A DNA stretch of 38,789 bases from contig DF820458.1 of the NCBI GenBank assembly GCA_000739515.1, positions 841,068-879,856 of the forward strand, written 5' to 3'. The notes under the pieces are model-generated. The model searched no databases. It was not told the origin of the DNA and was given only the letters and a program-made list of their open reading frames with translations. Shown here piece by piece: positions 7,210 through 13,926 of the stretch. Within the stretch, counting starts at the first letter, position 1; each line of letters starts with the position of its first letter. Source of the DNA: Candidatus Moduliflexus flocculans. GTDB taxonomy: Bacteria > Moduliflexota > Moduliflexia > Moduliflexales > Moduliflexaceae. The translations under genes and the position numbers were made by a program.

Positions 7210-8799
7210 ATGACGCACGAACGCTTTTTTAATACCGCCGGGCCGGTAGATTGCAAACGACATTATTGTTTGCCGCCGCTCAACCGTTTCAACCTTCCTG
7301 AAATTCTCGATCTGATTCGGCAAGAAAAATATTTTGTTTTGCATGCGCCGCGTCAAACCGGCAAAACGTCCTGCCTGCTGGCTTTAATGGAACATCTCAA
7401 CCAGGCAGGAACATACACCTGTTTGTATATCAATATCGAAAACGCGCAGGCTGCCCGCGAAAACGTCAAAGCCGGCATTCGCTCGATCTTAGCGGAATTG
7501 GCGGACAAAGCCGAGAATTATCTGCATGACGAGTTCATCGGCAAACATTGGAAGGAAATTCTTGAGAACGACGGGGAATTCAACGCCTTTCAAAAAACGT
7601 TGAGCGAATGGGCGAAAGCGTCGCCGAAGCCATTAGTGCTGCTGATTGACGAAGTGGACGCGCTGATCGGCGACACGCTGATTTCGCTGCTCCGGCAACT
7701 GCGCAGCGGCTATGCCGGACGTCCTGCGCTGTTTCCGCAAAGCGTCATCCTCTGCGGCGTGCGCGACGTGCGGGACTATCGCATTCATTCTACTCAGGAA
7801 AAAACGATTATTACCGGCGGCAGCGCATTCAATATCAAAGCCGAATCGCTGCGGTTAGGCGATTTTTCACGAGACGAAATCGCGCTCCTCTACCAATGCC
7901 ATACTGACGCGACCGGTCAACCGTTTATGCCAGAAGCCGTTGATCTCGCCGGAGAATTGACCGAAGGCCAGCCCTGGATTGTGAACGCGCTCGGCTACGA
8001 AGTCTGCTGGAAGATACCGGAAGGACGCGACCGCGCGAACCCGATTACCGCCGAGATGATTCAGGCGGCGAAAGAGCGGATTATTGCCCGCCGCGAAACG
8101 CATATTGACCAGTTAGCCGATAAATTGCAGGAAGAGCGCGTCCGCCGCGTCATTGAGCCGATTTTGAGCGGCGTGGACACGCCCGAAGATTATCCCCCCG
8201 ACGATCTGAGCTATGTCCGCGATCTCGGCTTGATCAAAACCGAAGGGCAGGTGCGGATCGCGAACCGGCTCTATCAGGAAGTGATTCCTCGCGAATTGAC
8301 GTACGTCACGCAGTTGACGATCAGCGAGCAGCCGCAATGGTATATTCGCCCGGACGACGGCCAACTCGACATGCCGAAATTGATGGCGGCGTTTCAAGAA
8401 TTTTTCCGCAAGCATTCGGAAAGCTGGGGCGAGCGCTTTCGCTACAAAGAAGCCGGGCCGCAACTGCTGATGCAGGCGTTTCTCTCGCGCATCATCAACG
8501 GCGGCGGGCGCATCGAGCGCGAATACGGCTTGGGCATGAAACGGACGGATTTGCTGGCGATTTGGCCGCATCGCAACGGCGTTCAGCATGTTGTCATCGA
8601 ATTGAAAATCCGCTATGGCGATCTGGACGAAACGATTCGCGGCGGCGTGGAACAAACGTGGGAATACATGGATCGCTGCGGCGCGACAGAAGGGCATTTG
8701 GTGATGTTCGACCGGCGCAAACAGGTCAGTTGGGCGGAAAAAATTTTCTGCCGTCAGGAACAGTATCGCGGAACAACAATTACGGTTTGGGGAATGTGA
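7210..8799 (+). CDS. AAA-ATPase/PD-(D/E)XK nuclease fusion, copy 2
   Basis: A 529-residue protein. The ATG at 7210 has no strong ribosome site, but the conserved region starts soon after it. Residues 46-53 (APRQTGKT) form the P-loop and 142-150 (LVLLIDEVD) an intact Walker B with Asp147-Glu148. Residues 205-265 resemble the sensor and winged-helix region. The C-terminus has a PD-(D/E)XK core with Asp447 (KRTDLLAIW) and Glu464-Leu-Lys466 (VVIELKI), then a helix containing EQTWEYMDRC. Overall plan and length match copy 1, but the two are strongly diverged and copy 2 keeps the Walker B Glu. Family function is unestablished. It stands alone between the PIN pair and the caspase gene. Confidence 0.82.
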   Translation: MTHERFFNTAGPVDCKRHYCLPPLNRFNLPEILDLIRQEKYFVLHAPRQTGKTSCLLALMEHLNQAGTYTCLYINIENAQAARENVKAGIRSILAELADKAENYLHDEFIGKHWKEILENDGEFNAFQKTLSEWAKASPKPLVLLIDEVDALIGDTLISLLRQLRSGYAGRPALFPQSVILCGVRDVRDYRIHSTQEKTIITGGSAFNIKAESLRLGDFSRDEIALLYQCHTDATGQPFMPEAVDLAGELTEGQPWIVNALGYEVCWKIPEGRDRANPITAEMIQAAKERIIARRETHIDQLADKLQEERVRRVIEPILSGVDTPEDYPPDDLSYVRDLGLIKTEGQVRIANRLYQEVIPRELTYVTQLTISEQPQWYIRPDDGQLDMPKLMAAFQEFFRKHSESWGERFRYKEAGPQLLMQAFLSRIINGGGRIEREYGLGMKRTDLLAIWPHRNGVQHVVIELKIRYGDLDETIRGGVEQTWEYMDRCGATEGHLVMFDRRKQVSWAEKIFCRQEQYRGTTITVWGM

Positions 8800-8802
8800 C
8801 GC

Positions 8803-8830
8803 GCTGACACGACATTTTTCTTGAAAAATT
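8803..8830. repeat. 28-bp two-copy repeat, copy B
   Basis: Same 28-base sequence as 6413-6440 with one mismatch (TTTTTC for TTTTCC). It begins three bases after the stop of AAA-nuclease copy 2. Both copies therefore sit immediately downstream of a gene in the same orientation. Confidence 0.75.
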
Positions 8831-8869
8831 TGCGCGTTTCGAAGAAGCAATGACGCAATGATGAGAATC

Positions 8870-8900
8870 GCTGTCAGACACTTTCAAAGTGTCTGACAGC
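8870..8900. repeat. 31-nt perfect palindrome, GTCAGACAC family, copy 1
   Basis: Fifteen-base arms (GCTGTCAGACACTTT and its complement) around a single central C make a perfect hairpin just upstream of the caspase gene's ribosome site. Related palindromes sit at 10160-10190 and 12571-12603. They look like a dispersed short palindromic repeat; there is no T-tract to make this one a clear terminator. Confidence 0.85.
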
Positions 8901-8923
8901 TTGCGATGAACAAGGAGTTCGAG

Positions 8924-10111
8924 ATGAAACACATTCTGCGATTGTTGATATTATGCTTGATGGCTGGCGCTGCATGGGCGCAGCCTGCGCCGGAACGACC
9001 GCGAGCCGCGCTTGTCATCGGCAACGCCGCGTATGACAAGATGCCGTTGACGAATCCGGTGAACGACGCCCGCGACATGGCCGAGATGCTGAAAGGCTTC
9101 GGCTTTGACGTGATGCTGCTGACCGACGCGGATCGCCGCCAGATGATTGACGCGATTCGAACATTCGGCGACCGCGTGCGCGACGGGAGTGCGGCACTCG
9201 TCTATTTTTCCGGTCACGGCCTGCAAAGTCAGGGGAATAATTATTTGATTCCGCTCCGCTTCGACATCAAAAAAGAGGCGGACATCGAATTCGAAACGGT
9301 GGACGCCAATCGCATTTTGGCGCATCTGCAAGAGGCGAACGGCAACGGCATCAATATTTTGATTCTCGACGCCTGCCGCGATAATCCGTTCAAAGGATTC
9401 ATGAAAAGCGCAAGAACCGGCCTTGCGCAGATGGACGCGCCGACCGGCTCGCTGATTGTCTATGCCACCGCGCCGAATACCGCCGCGCTCGACGACCCGA
9501 ACGGCAGCAACAGCGTCTTCACGCGCCGTTTGCTCGATGTCTTGCGGGAAACGCCGACGCTGAACGTCGCGGATATTCTGATGCGCGTCCGCAAACATGT
9601 CATGCAAGATACCGATGGCAGCCAGGTTCCCTGGGAGTCCGGCTCGCTGACCGATTATTTTTATTTTGCCGAAGCCGCGCCAACACCGGAACAGCCGACC
9701 GCGACGCCGCAGATCGTCTATGTTGAAGTGACGCCGACGCCCACCCCGACCGTTTTGCCAATGAAAACGCCTGAGCCAACCCTAACGCCAACAACTCATG
9801 CCTCATCCCCTGATTTGATGACAAAAAAAATTGGATTTGATTTTGATGTGCAAGAATTGACAAAAGACATTGCCCGTCAACTTGATTATAAAGACGAAAA
9901 AGGTGTAGTTGTGTCAAGTGTCACAACCGATGGCCCATCCGCAAAGGCAGGTTTGCGACGCGGCGACTTAATTAAAGAAATAAATAAACAGCAAATTATT
10001 TCACTGAACGATTATAAAAACGCGATGAAAGCAATCGGCGATGAAAAAAGCTGCTTGCTACTTATTCGACGTGGTAAAAATACGAGTTTCATGGTGATTA
10101 GTGTAGAATAA
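8924..10111 (+). CDS. Caspase-like (peptidase C14) protein with C-terminal PDZ-like domain
   Basis: A 395-residue protein starting at the ATG at 8924, preceded by AAGGAG; the upstream ATG at 8906 lacks a site. Residues 1-19 are a signal peptide (MKHILRLLILCLMAGAAWA). Residues 25-235 are a caspase/metacaspase p20 fold: RAALVIGNAAYD, the catalytic His98 in YFSGHGL, and Cys151 in ILDACRDNPF. A Thr/Pro-rich linker (about 253-297) leads to a PDZ-like domain (about 301-395; VVSSVTTDGPSAKAGLRRGDLI). Family members are cysteine proteases cutting after basic or acidic residues. Export suggests an extracytoplasmic role. DNA encoding the PDZ part is clearly more AT-rich than the caspase part, hinting at a later domain fusion. 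Confidence 0.9.
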   Translation: MKHILRLLILCLMAGAAWAQPAPERPRAALVIGNAAYDKMPLTNPVNDARDMAEMLKGFGFDVMLLTDADRRQMIDAIRTFGDRVRDGSAALVYFSGHGLQSQGNNYLIPLRFDIKKEADIEFETVDANRILAHLQEANGNGINILILDACRDNPFKGFMKSARTGLAQMDAPTGSLIVYATAPNTAALDDPNGSNSVFTRRLLDVLRETPTLNVADILMRVRKHVMQDTDGSQVPWESGSLTDYFYFAEAAPTPEQPTATPQIVYVEVTPTPTPTVLPMKTPEPTLTPTTHASSPDLMTKKIGFDFDVQELTKDIARQLDYKDEKGVVVSSVTTDGPSAKAGLRRGDLIKEINKQQIISLNDYKNAMKAIGDEKSCLLLIRRGKNTSFMVISVE

Positions 10112-10136
10112 TCTCTCCCCCTATTCCATAATTGTG

Positions 10137-10219
10137 TTGACACAGAACATTATGGAGAAGGTATCAGACACTTTCAAAGTGTCTGATACCTGTTTCCTCG
10201 CCGCAATGTTTTGTGTCAA
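10137..10219. repeat. Nested foldback element containing a 31-nt GTCAGACAC palindrome
   Basis: Outer arms TTGACACAGAACATT (10137-10151) and its near-complement at 10205-10219 (14 of 15 pair) enclose a perfect 31-base palindrome at 10160-10190 (15-base arms, central C). The inner unit belongs to the same family as 8870-8900 and 12571-12603. It fills most of the gap between the caspase gene and the UPF0175 gene. Confidence 0.8.
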
Positions 10220-10293
10220 TACACATAACATCAAAATGACATGATTCTATTCGGCGTTCTTTCATGACAGAGAAAAAACCGGAGGATTGTACG

Positions 10294-10584
10294 ATGTTAC
10301 AAGCCAAATATTTTATCGGCGCGACGCCGTATCAAGATGAAGACGCTGTGATTCAGGATGCGCTGCGCCATTTGCTGCGAGCGCGTCCCGAACTTCGCAT
10401 TCGAATGGCGGTCTTCCGCTATCAGCACGAAGACATTTCCCTTGCCAAAGCCGCCAGTCTCGCAGGCGTCAGTTGGGCGCAGATGAAGGACATCTTATTG
10501 GAACAGGGCATTGCGCCGCGCTTGGGTGTCGAAACGATAGAAGACGCCAAGCAGGATATTGAGGCGTTACAGCAACGGAGATGA
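10294..10584 (+). CDS. UPF0175 family protein, antitoxin-type
   Basis: A 96-residue protein starting at the ATG at 10294, eight bases after GGAGG. Residues about 40-85 (RIRMAVFRYQHEDISLAKAASLAGVSWAQMKDILLEQGI) contain the helix-turn-helix-like core of UPF0175. This family is often found beside PIN-domain toxins (for example DUF3368) and is taken to be antitoxin. No PIN gene follows here. Downstream is only a 15-codon frame and a hairpin, so it appears to be an orphan or to have lost its partner. Confidence 0.8.
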   Translation: MLQAKYFIGATPYQDEDAVIQDALRHLLRARPELRIRMAVFRYQHEDISLAKAASLAGVSWAQMKDILLEQGIAPRLGVETIEDAKQDIEALQQRR

Positions 10585-10599
10585 GAAGGAGAGAGAAAA

Positions 10600-10647
10600 A
10601 TGCTAACAATTAAGTCAAGGTGGAAATTTTTCAAGAATCAGAGGTAG
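10600..10647 (+). CDS. Tiny 15-codon ORF with strong ribosome site
   Basis: ATG at 10600 follows AAGGAGAGAG and opens a 15-residue basic peptide (MLTIKSRWKFFKN...) ending at 10647. Its position right after the UPF0175 gene is where a toxin partner would be expected, so it may be the 5' remnant of a lost gene. Too short to assign. Confidence 0.2.
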   Translation: MLTIKSRWKFFKNQR

Positions 10648-10656
10648 CTACGAACC

Positions 10657-10694
10657 CCGCCAACCGCTATTCGAAACGCGAATTGCGTTGGCGG
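10657..10694. repeat. Nested hairpin between UPF0175 and DUF4160
   Basis: Outer arms CCGCCAAC (10657-10664) and GTTGGCGG (10687-10694) enclose inner arms ATTCG (10669-10673) and CGAAT (10679-10683). It ends just before the DUF4160 ribosome site (AAAGGAG). No T-tract follows, so a terminator role is uncertain; it may be another small repeat. Confidence 0.6.
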
Positions 10695-10716
10695 CCAATC
10701 AGAAAGGAGCTTTATT

Positions 10717-11115
10717 ATGCCTGTGATTTCAATGTTTTATGGCGTGATTATTTATTTGTATTATCAAAATAACAAACAACATCATCGCCCTCATATTCAT
10801 GTCTGTTATCAAGAACATGAAGCGGTGTTTTCTATCCCTGAAGGGGAGATTTTAGAAGGAACGCTGCCTAAAAATAAATTAAAATTGGTGCAAGCATAGT
10901 ACACGGAGTCATTAATTTTTTAAGAGAACTTCGTACCGCCGACGTCCCCGTCGGCCTCTGCCGGAAAACGCCGACGAGGACGTCGGCAGTACGGAACACC
11001 GCTAAAAACTAATGACTTCATGTAATAGATTGAAATTCACGGCGAAGAACTTTTAGCAGACTGGCAATTGGCTGTGCAAGGGCAGGATATTTTTAAAATC
11101 GAACCGCTTAAATAA
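10717..11115 (+). pseudogene. DUF4160 gene interrupted by a 125-bp foldback element
   Basis: The 5' part (10717-10899, 60 residues; MPVISMFYGVIIYLYYQNN, HRPHIHV, GEILEGTLPKNKLKLVQA) is a standard DUF4160 start with an AAAGGAG site. It stops at a TAG on the edge of an inserted element (10900-11024). The missing end resumes at 11029: IEIHGEELLADWQLAV, then FKIEPLK and TAA at 11113-11115, exactly the usual DUF4160 C-terminus. DUF4160 proteins are small, of unknown function, and regularly encoded just before DUF2442, as here. The gene is broken and should not give a full product. Confidence 0.9.
10900..11024. mobile_element. MITE-like foldback element inserted in the DUF4160 gene
   Basis: Ends TACACGGAGTCATTA and the complement of TACATGAAGTCATTA form terminal inverted repeats. 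Pairing continues inward for about 55 bases per arm to a centre near 10962. Each arm also has its own GCCGACG/CGTCGGC hairpin. ATAG flanks both sides (10896-10899 and 11025-11028), consistent with a 4-bp target duplication. There is no coding capacity, so movement would depend on a transposase elsewhere. Confidence 0.85.
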
Positions 11116-11128
11116 AAAGGAGAACCTT

Positions 11129-11365
11129 ATGAATCCGCGTGTCGAAACGGTCGCGCCGCAACCGGATTACAGTTTGATTTTGACGTTTCGGAATGGTGAG
11201 CAAAAACGATATGATTGCCAGCCGTTGTTGAATTTCGGAGTCTTTCAAGAATTGCGGCAGCTTTCGTATTTTTTTCAAGTCAAAGCCGAACACGGAACGG
11301 TTGTCTGGCCGCACGAGCAAGATATTTGTCCCGATACGTTATATTTGGAGAGCACGCCTCTTTGA
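11129..11365 (+). CDS. DUF2442 protein
   Basis: A 78-residue protein with a strong AAGGAG site seven bases before the ATG. The pattern MNPRVETVAPQPDYSLILTF, then NGEQKRYDC, and the end VVWPHEQDICPDTLYLES are the standard DUF2442 landmarks. The family is small, cytoplasmic, of unknown function, and is a frequent partner of DUF4160. The pairing resembles a TA or ligand-binding module, but no activity is proven. Here it is intact while its DUF4160 partner is disrupted. Confidence 0.9.
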   Translation: MNPRVETVAPQPDYSLILTFRNGEQKRYDCQPLLNFGVFQELRQLSYFFQVKAEHGTVVWPHEQDICPDTLYLESTPL

Positions 11366-11387
11366 TGGTTATGCACAGGAGAACTTT

Positions 11388-12572
11388 ATGGAGCAATTAT
11401 CCGGCCTGCTTCTTCTTGATGTTGTCGGCCTGTTCGTGGCGTATTTGTTTGTTGTGTCGCTGAAACTGTATCCCCGGATGTTTCGGAAGTATGCCGCGAA
11501 ACGCTTTCAGCCGGACTACGCGCCGCGCATTTCGATGTTTGTGCCGTGCAAGGGAGTGGATGAATTTTTCGAAACGAATATTCGAACCTTTATGCAGCAG
11601 CGCTATCAAAACGCCACGCTCTTTTTTATCGTGGAAAGCCAGCATGACGCGGCCTACCCGATATTGCGGAAATATGTGAAACATGCGCGGGATGCGTATG
11701 TCGTGGTTGCGGGACTCTCGAATTTCTGCGGGCAAAAAAACTATAATTTGCTGCAAGGCATCAAGGCGTCAGAAGAACAGGACGATGTCTATGTGTTTTT
11801 AGACGCGCTGACCTGCCTGACGGCGCAGCAGATGCAAGAGTTAGTGCAACCGCTGTCGGATTCGACGATTACGGCGGCGGTTGGATTTCGCTGGAATCTG
11901 CTGCGGAATAAGACGCTCGGCGAACGGCTGCACGCCTTTATGATCGGCCTGCAATGGTCGGCGATGAATTGCGTCTTTACGAAAGCGGTCTGGGGCGGCG
12001 CAACGGCGATTCGGCGCGAAGATTTCGAGAAGATGGGAGTGCGGGAATACTGGCTGAAAACAGTCGTGGACGATATGACGCTGCTTCAGATGATGTTCCA
12101 GCAAAAACGGAAAACGATTTTTGTGCCGACCTGCGTGAAAGAAACATACGGCACGGTAACGACCGTAGGCGGCGCAGTGTGCTGGTTCAAGCGGCAGGCG
12201 TTATATCTCAAATATTATCTGCGCCCGCTCTGGATTTCATTGTTGGCCTTATTAGCGTATGCCGCCGCGAATATCCTCTGTTTGCCGCTCATCGTCACGT
12301 ATGCGCTGCTTTTTCCCAGCAAAAAAATTATAGCGTTTGCGGGCGCGAAAACCGCATTCGTTCTCCTGCTGATGCTCTGTTGTCGCCTGATGAAACGTCC
12401 GACAAACGATCAACACAGTGGCTGGTCGTGGTTCTTGTTTTCGCCGTTATATCTTGTGTTGAGCGCATGGGCGGTGATGCTTGGAACGTTTACGCGGGTG
12501 ATGCGCTGGCGCGGGATTGCGTATCATTTGACCTTCGATGGCACGGTGAAAAAGGTCGCGCGGACAGAATAG
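11388..12572 (+). CDS. Membrane glycosyltransferase, family 2/21-like
   Basis: A 394-residue protein from the ATG at 11388 with AGGAG seven bases upstream. An N-terminal membrane helix (about 5-28) precedes a GT-A domain: PRISMFVPCKG at 46-56, FLDALTCL near 137-144 as the acidic metal-site region, GGATAIRREDFEKMG, and VVDDMTLLQMM. The (Q/R)xxRW-like position reads GGAVCWFKRQA and is imperfect. Three or four C-terminal helices follow (about 281-390). The plan resembles GT21 ceramide glucosyltransferase and HpnI-type hopanoid enzymes, which glycosylate membrane lipids. The lipid acceptor is unknown. Confidence 0.75.
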   Translation: MEQLSGLLLLDVVGLFVAYLFVVSLKLYPRMFRKYAAKRFQPDYAPRISMFVPCKGVDEFFETNIRTFMQQRYQNATLFFIVESQHDAAYPILRKYVKHARDAYVVVAGLSNFCGQKNYNLLQGIKASEEQDDVYVFLDALTCLTAQQMQELVQPLSDSTITAAVGFRWNLLRNKTLGERLHAFMIGLQWSAMNCVFTKAVWGGATAIRREDFEKMGVREYWLKTVVDDMTLLQMMFQQKRKTIFVPTCVKETYGTVTTVGGAVCWFKRQALYLKYYLRPLWISLLALLAYAAANILCLPLIVTYALLFPSKKIIAFAGAKTAFVLLLMLCCRLMKRPTNDQHSGWSWFLFSPLYLVLSAWAVMLGTFTRVMRWRGIAYHLTFDGTVKKVARTE

Positions 12573-12603
12573 GTGTCAGACACGTTCAACATGTCTGACA
12601 CCT
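12571..12603. repeat. 33-nt palindrome, GTCAGACAC family, between convergent genes
   Basis: Arms AGGTGTCAGACACGTT and AACATGTCTGACACCT (one wobble pair) around a central C. It overlaps the glycosyltransferase stop codon and lies nine bases from the stop of the convergent radical SAM gene, so it could act as a two-way terminator despite lacking T-tracts. Same family as 8870 and 10160. Confidence 0.85.
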
Positions 12604-12611
12604 TCCGCGAT

Positions 12612-13784
12612 TTACCACCCCATAAGGCCGCAACAGCGGGCGCAGATCGGGAATGTGCCGCCGTTATTCTTCAACGCTTGCCGGAATTTGCGGTAACGCT
12701 CGTCGTTCCAGATGTCTAACAGCGATTGTTCCATCAAATTGCCGGTGATGTAGTCGGGATAATCGCGGCAGGGCGCAACATCGCCGTTCGGCATGACTTC
12801 CGCGACGAACCAGGGGGAAATGCAGGGTCCGTAGCCGAAAAAGTTGCCCGGATTTTTATAATATTCGACGATGTCGTGTTCCTGTTTTAAATCCGGGATA
12901 AACAGATGCGGGAACGCCCATTTTCTGCCGCGAATCCGCTGCGAGCTTTCCTGAAGCGCATCGGTGTCCACATGATGATTGAAGAGGTAGCCGCGCCACT
13001 TCGTCGGCGTGATGCCGAGATGCTTCTGCATGACGTGCGTGTGGGCGTTGCCGATGGTTTCGTCGGTGAACCAGGAATAATAGACGATCATGCAGTCAAT
13101 ATTCAGTTGCTCGCCGACCTCGAAAATTTTGTCGAGCCAGGCGGCGTTATCCACGCTGACGGTCACTAAGGCCATAATCCAGGGGAGCGTGGATTTCTGA
13201 TCGCGTTTCAGCTTGCGCACCGCTTCGATGCCGGCGGCGACCTTTTGAAACGTCCCTTTGCGCCCGCGAATTTCGTCATGAATCAATTCCGGTCCATCGA
13301 GGGAAAACATCAGAGCTTCCCATTTCTGATCCACGATTTCTTTCGCGTTTTCCTCCAGCATCGTGGCGTTCGTCACGACCGCAAGCAGCGAGTTATTTTC
13401 TTTGATGCGCCCGGTAAAATCGAGCAAGCCGGGATACATGAACGGCTCGCCGCCCCAGATGTAATAAATCGGCGCGAACGGCTTGACCTGATCGGCCAGT
13501 TCGATGTATTTTTCCACCGGCACGAGCTTTTTTAAGTCCGATGATTTCGCATCGAAATTATAGCCGGTTTCGCCCCATTGTCCGCAGGTTTTGCAGCGCA
13601 AATTGCAGGCGTTCGTGATTTTCACGCTGATTTGCTGCGGCGGCACCTCGCAGGAACCGTCAGCTTTGCGGTATTCTTTGCGGGTTTTAACATGCTTGAC
13701 ATACAGGGCTTTTGACGCTCGAAAAATGATGTGCGGCGTTTTAAACAGAGGAAACAAAAAATGGATTGGCTCTTGTGAGTGCAT
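12612..13784 (-). CDS. Radical SAM protein with SPASM-like C-terminus
   Basis: A 390-residue protein. CNLRCKTC at 60-67 supplies the three cysteines (60, 64, 67) that hold the SAM-binding 4Fe-4S cluster. YYIWGGEPFMYPG is the GGE motif and LFSLDGP-type strand (MFSLDGPEL) the barrel. The C-terminal part has further cysteines (GYGPCISPW, APCRDYPDY, PICARCCG), a SPASM-like auxiliary cluster region with the usual NGDVAPC pattern. The neighbouring glycosyltransferase and EFR1-type genes do not reveal a substrate. No precursor peptide gene is seen nearby. There is no strong ribosome site; the ATG at 13784 is the only sensible start. Confidence 0.88.
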   Translation of the reverse strand: MHSQEPIHFLFPLFKTPHIIFRASKALYVKHVKTRKEYRKADGSCEVPPQQISVKITNACNLRCKTCGQWGETGYNFDAKSSDLKKLVPVEKYIELADQVKPFAPIYYIWGGEPFMYPGLLDFTGRIKENNSLLAVVTNATMLEENAKEIVDQKWEALMFSLDGPELIHDEIRGRKGTFQKVAAGIEAVRKLKRDQKSTLPWIMALVTVSVDNAAWLDKIFEVGEQLNIDCMIVYYSWFTDETIGNAHTHVMQKHLGITPTKWRGYLFNHHVDTDALQESSQRIRGRKWAFPHLFIPDLKQEHDIVEYYKNPGNFFGYGPCISPWFVAEVMPNGDVAPCRDYPDYITGNLMEQSLLDIWNDERYRKFRQALKNNGGTFPICARCCGLMGW

Positions 13785-13802
13785 ACGATTGCTCTATCGT
13801 TC

Positions 13803-13875
13803 AGGAGTGCAAAAGCGTGCTTTTACCGTGTTTTCCAGATGTCGCGCGGCGGCAAAAGCACGCTTTTGCACTCCT
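13803..13875. repeat. 73-bp foldback repeat with perfect 22-bp arms
   Basis: AGGAGTGCAAAAGCGTGCTTTT at 13803-13824 is perfectly complementary to 13854-13875, with a 29-base centre rich in CG. It occupies the gap between the radical SAM gene start and the stop of the EFR1-type gene. No open frame. Probably a non-autonomous dispersed element. Confidence 0.9.
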
Positions 13876-13926
13876 AAAAATTTCTAAAAATTAACGTTTT
13901 TGGAGAGATGAACTCGCCATCATTTC

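Noticed and set aside
8113..8850. Minus-strand frame of 245 codons opposite AAA copy 2
   Set aside because: It is a shadow of the GC-rich real gene; the translation is rich in His, Arg and Ala with no recognisable motif.
11954..12598. Overlapping plus-strand frame of 214 codons in the membrane glycosyltransferase
   Set aside because: Out-of-frame shadow of the GT gene, whose conserved motifs and membrane helices are in the other frame.
8870..12603. Possible CRISPR array from repeated GTCAGACAC palindromes
   Set aside because: Copies are more than 1 kb apart with genes between them, and no regularly spaced repeats or cas genes are present.
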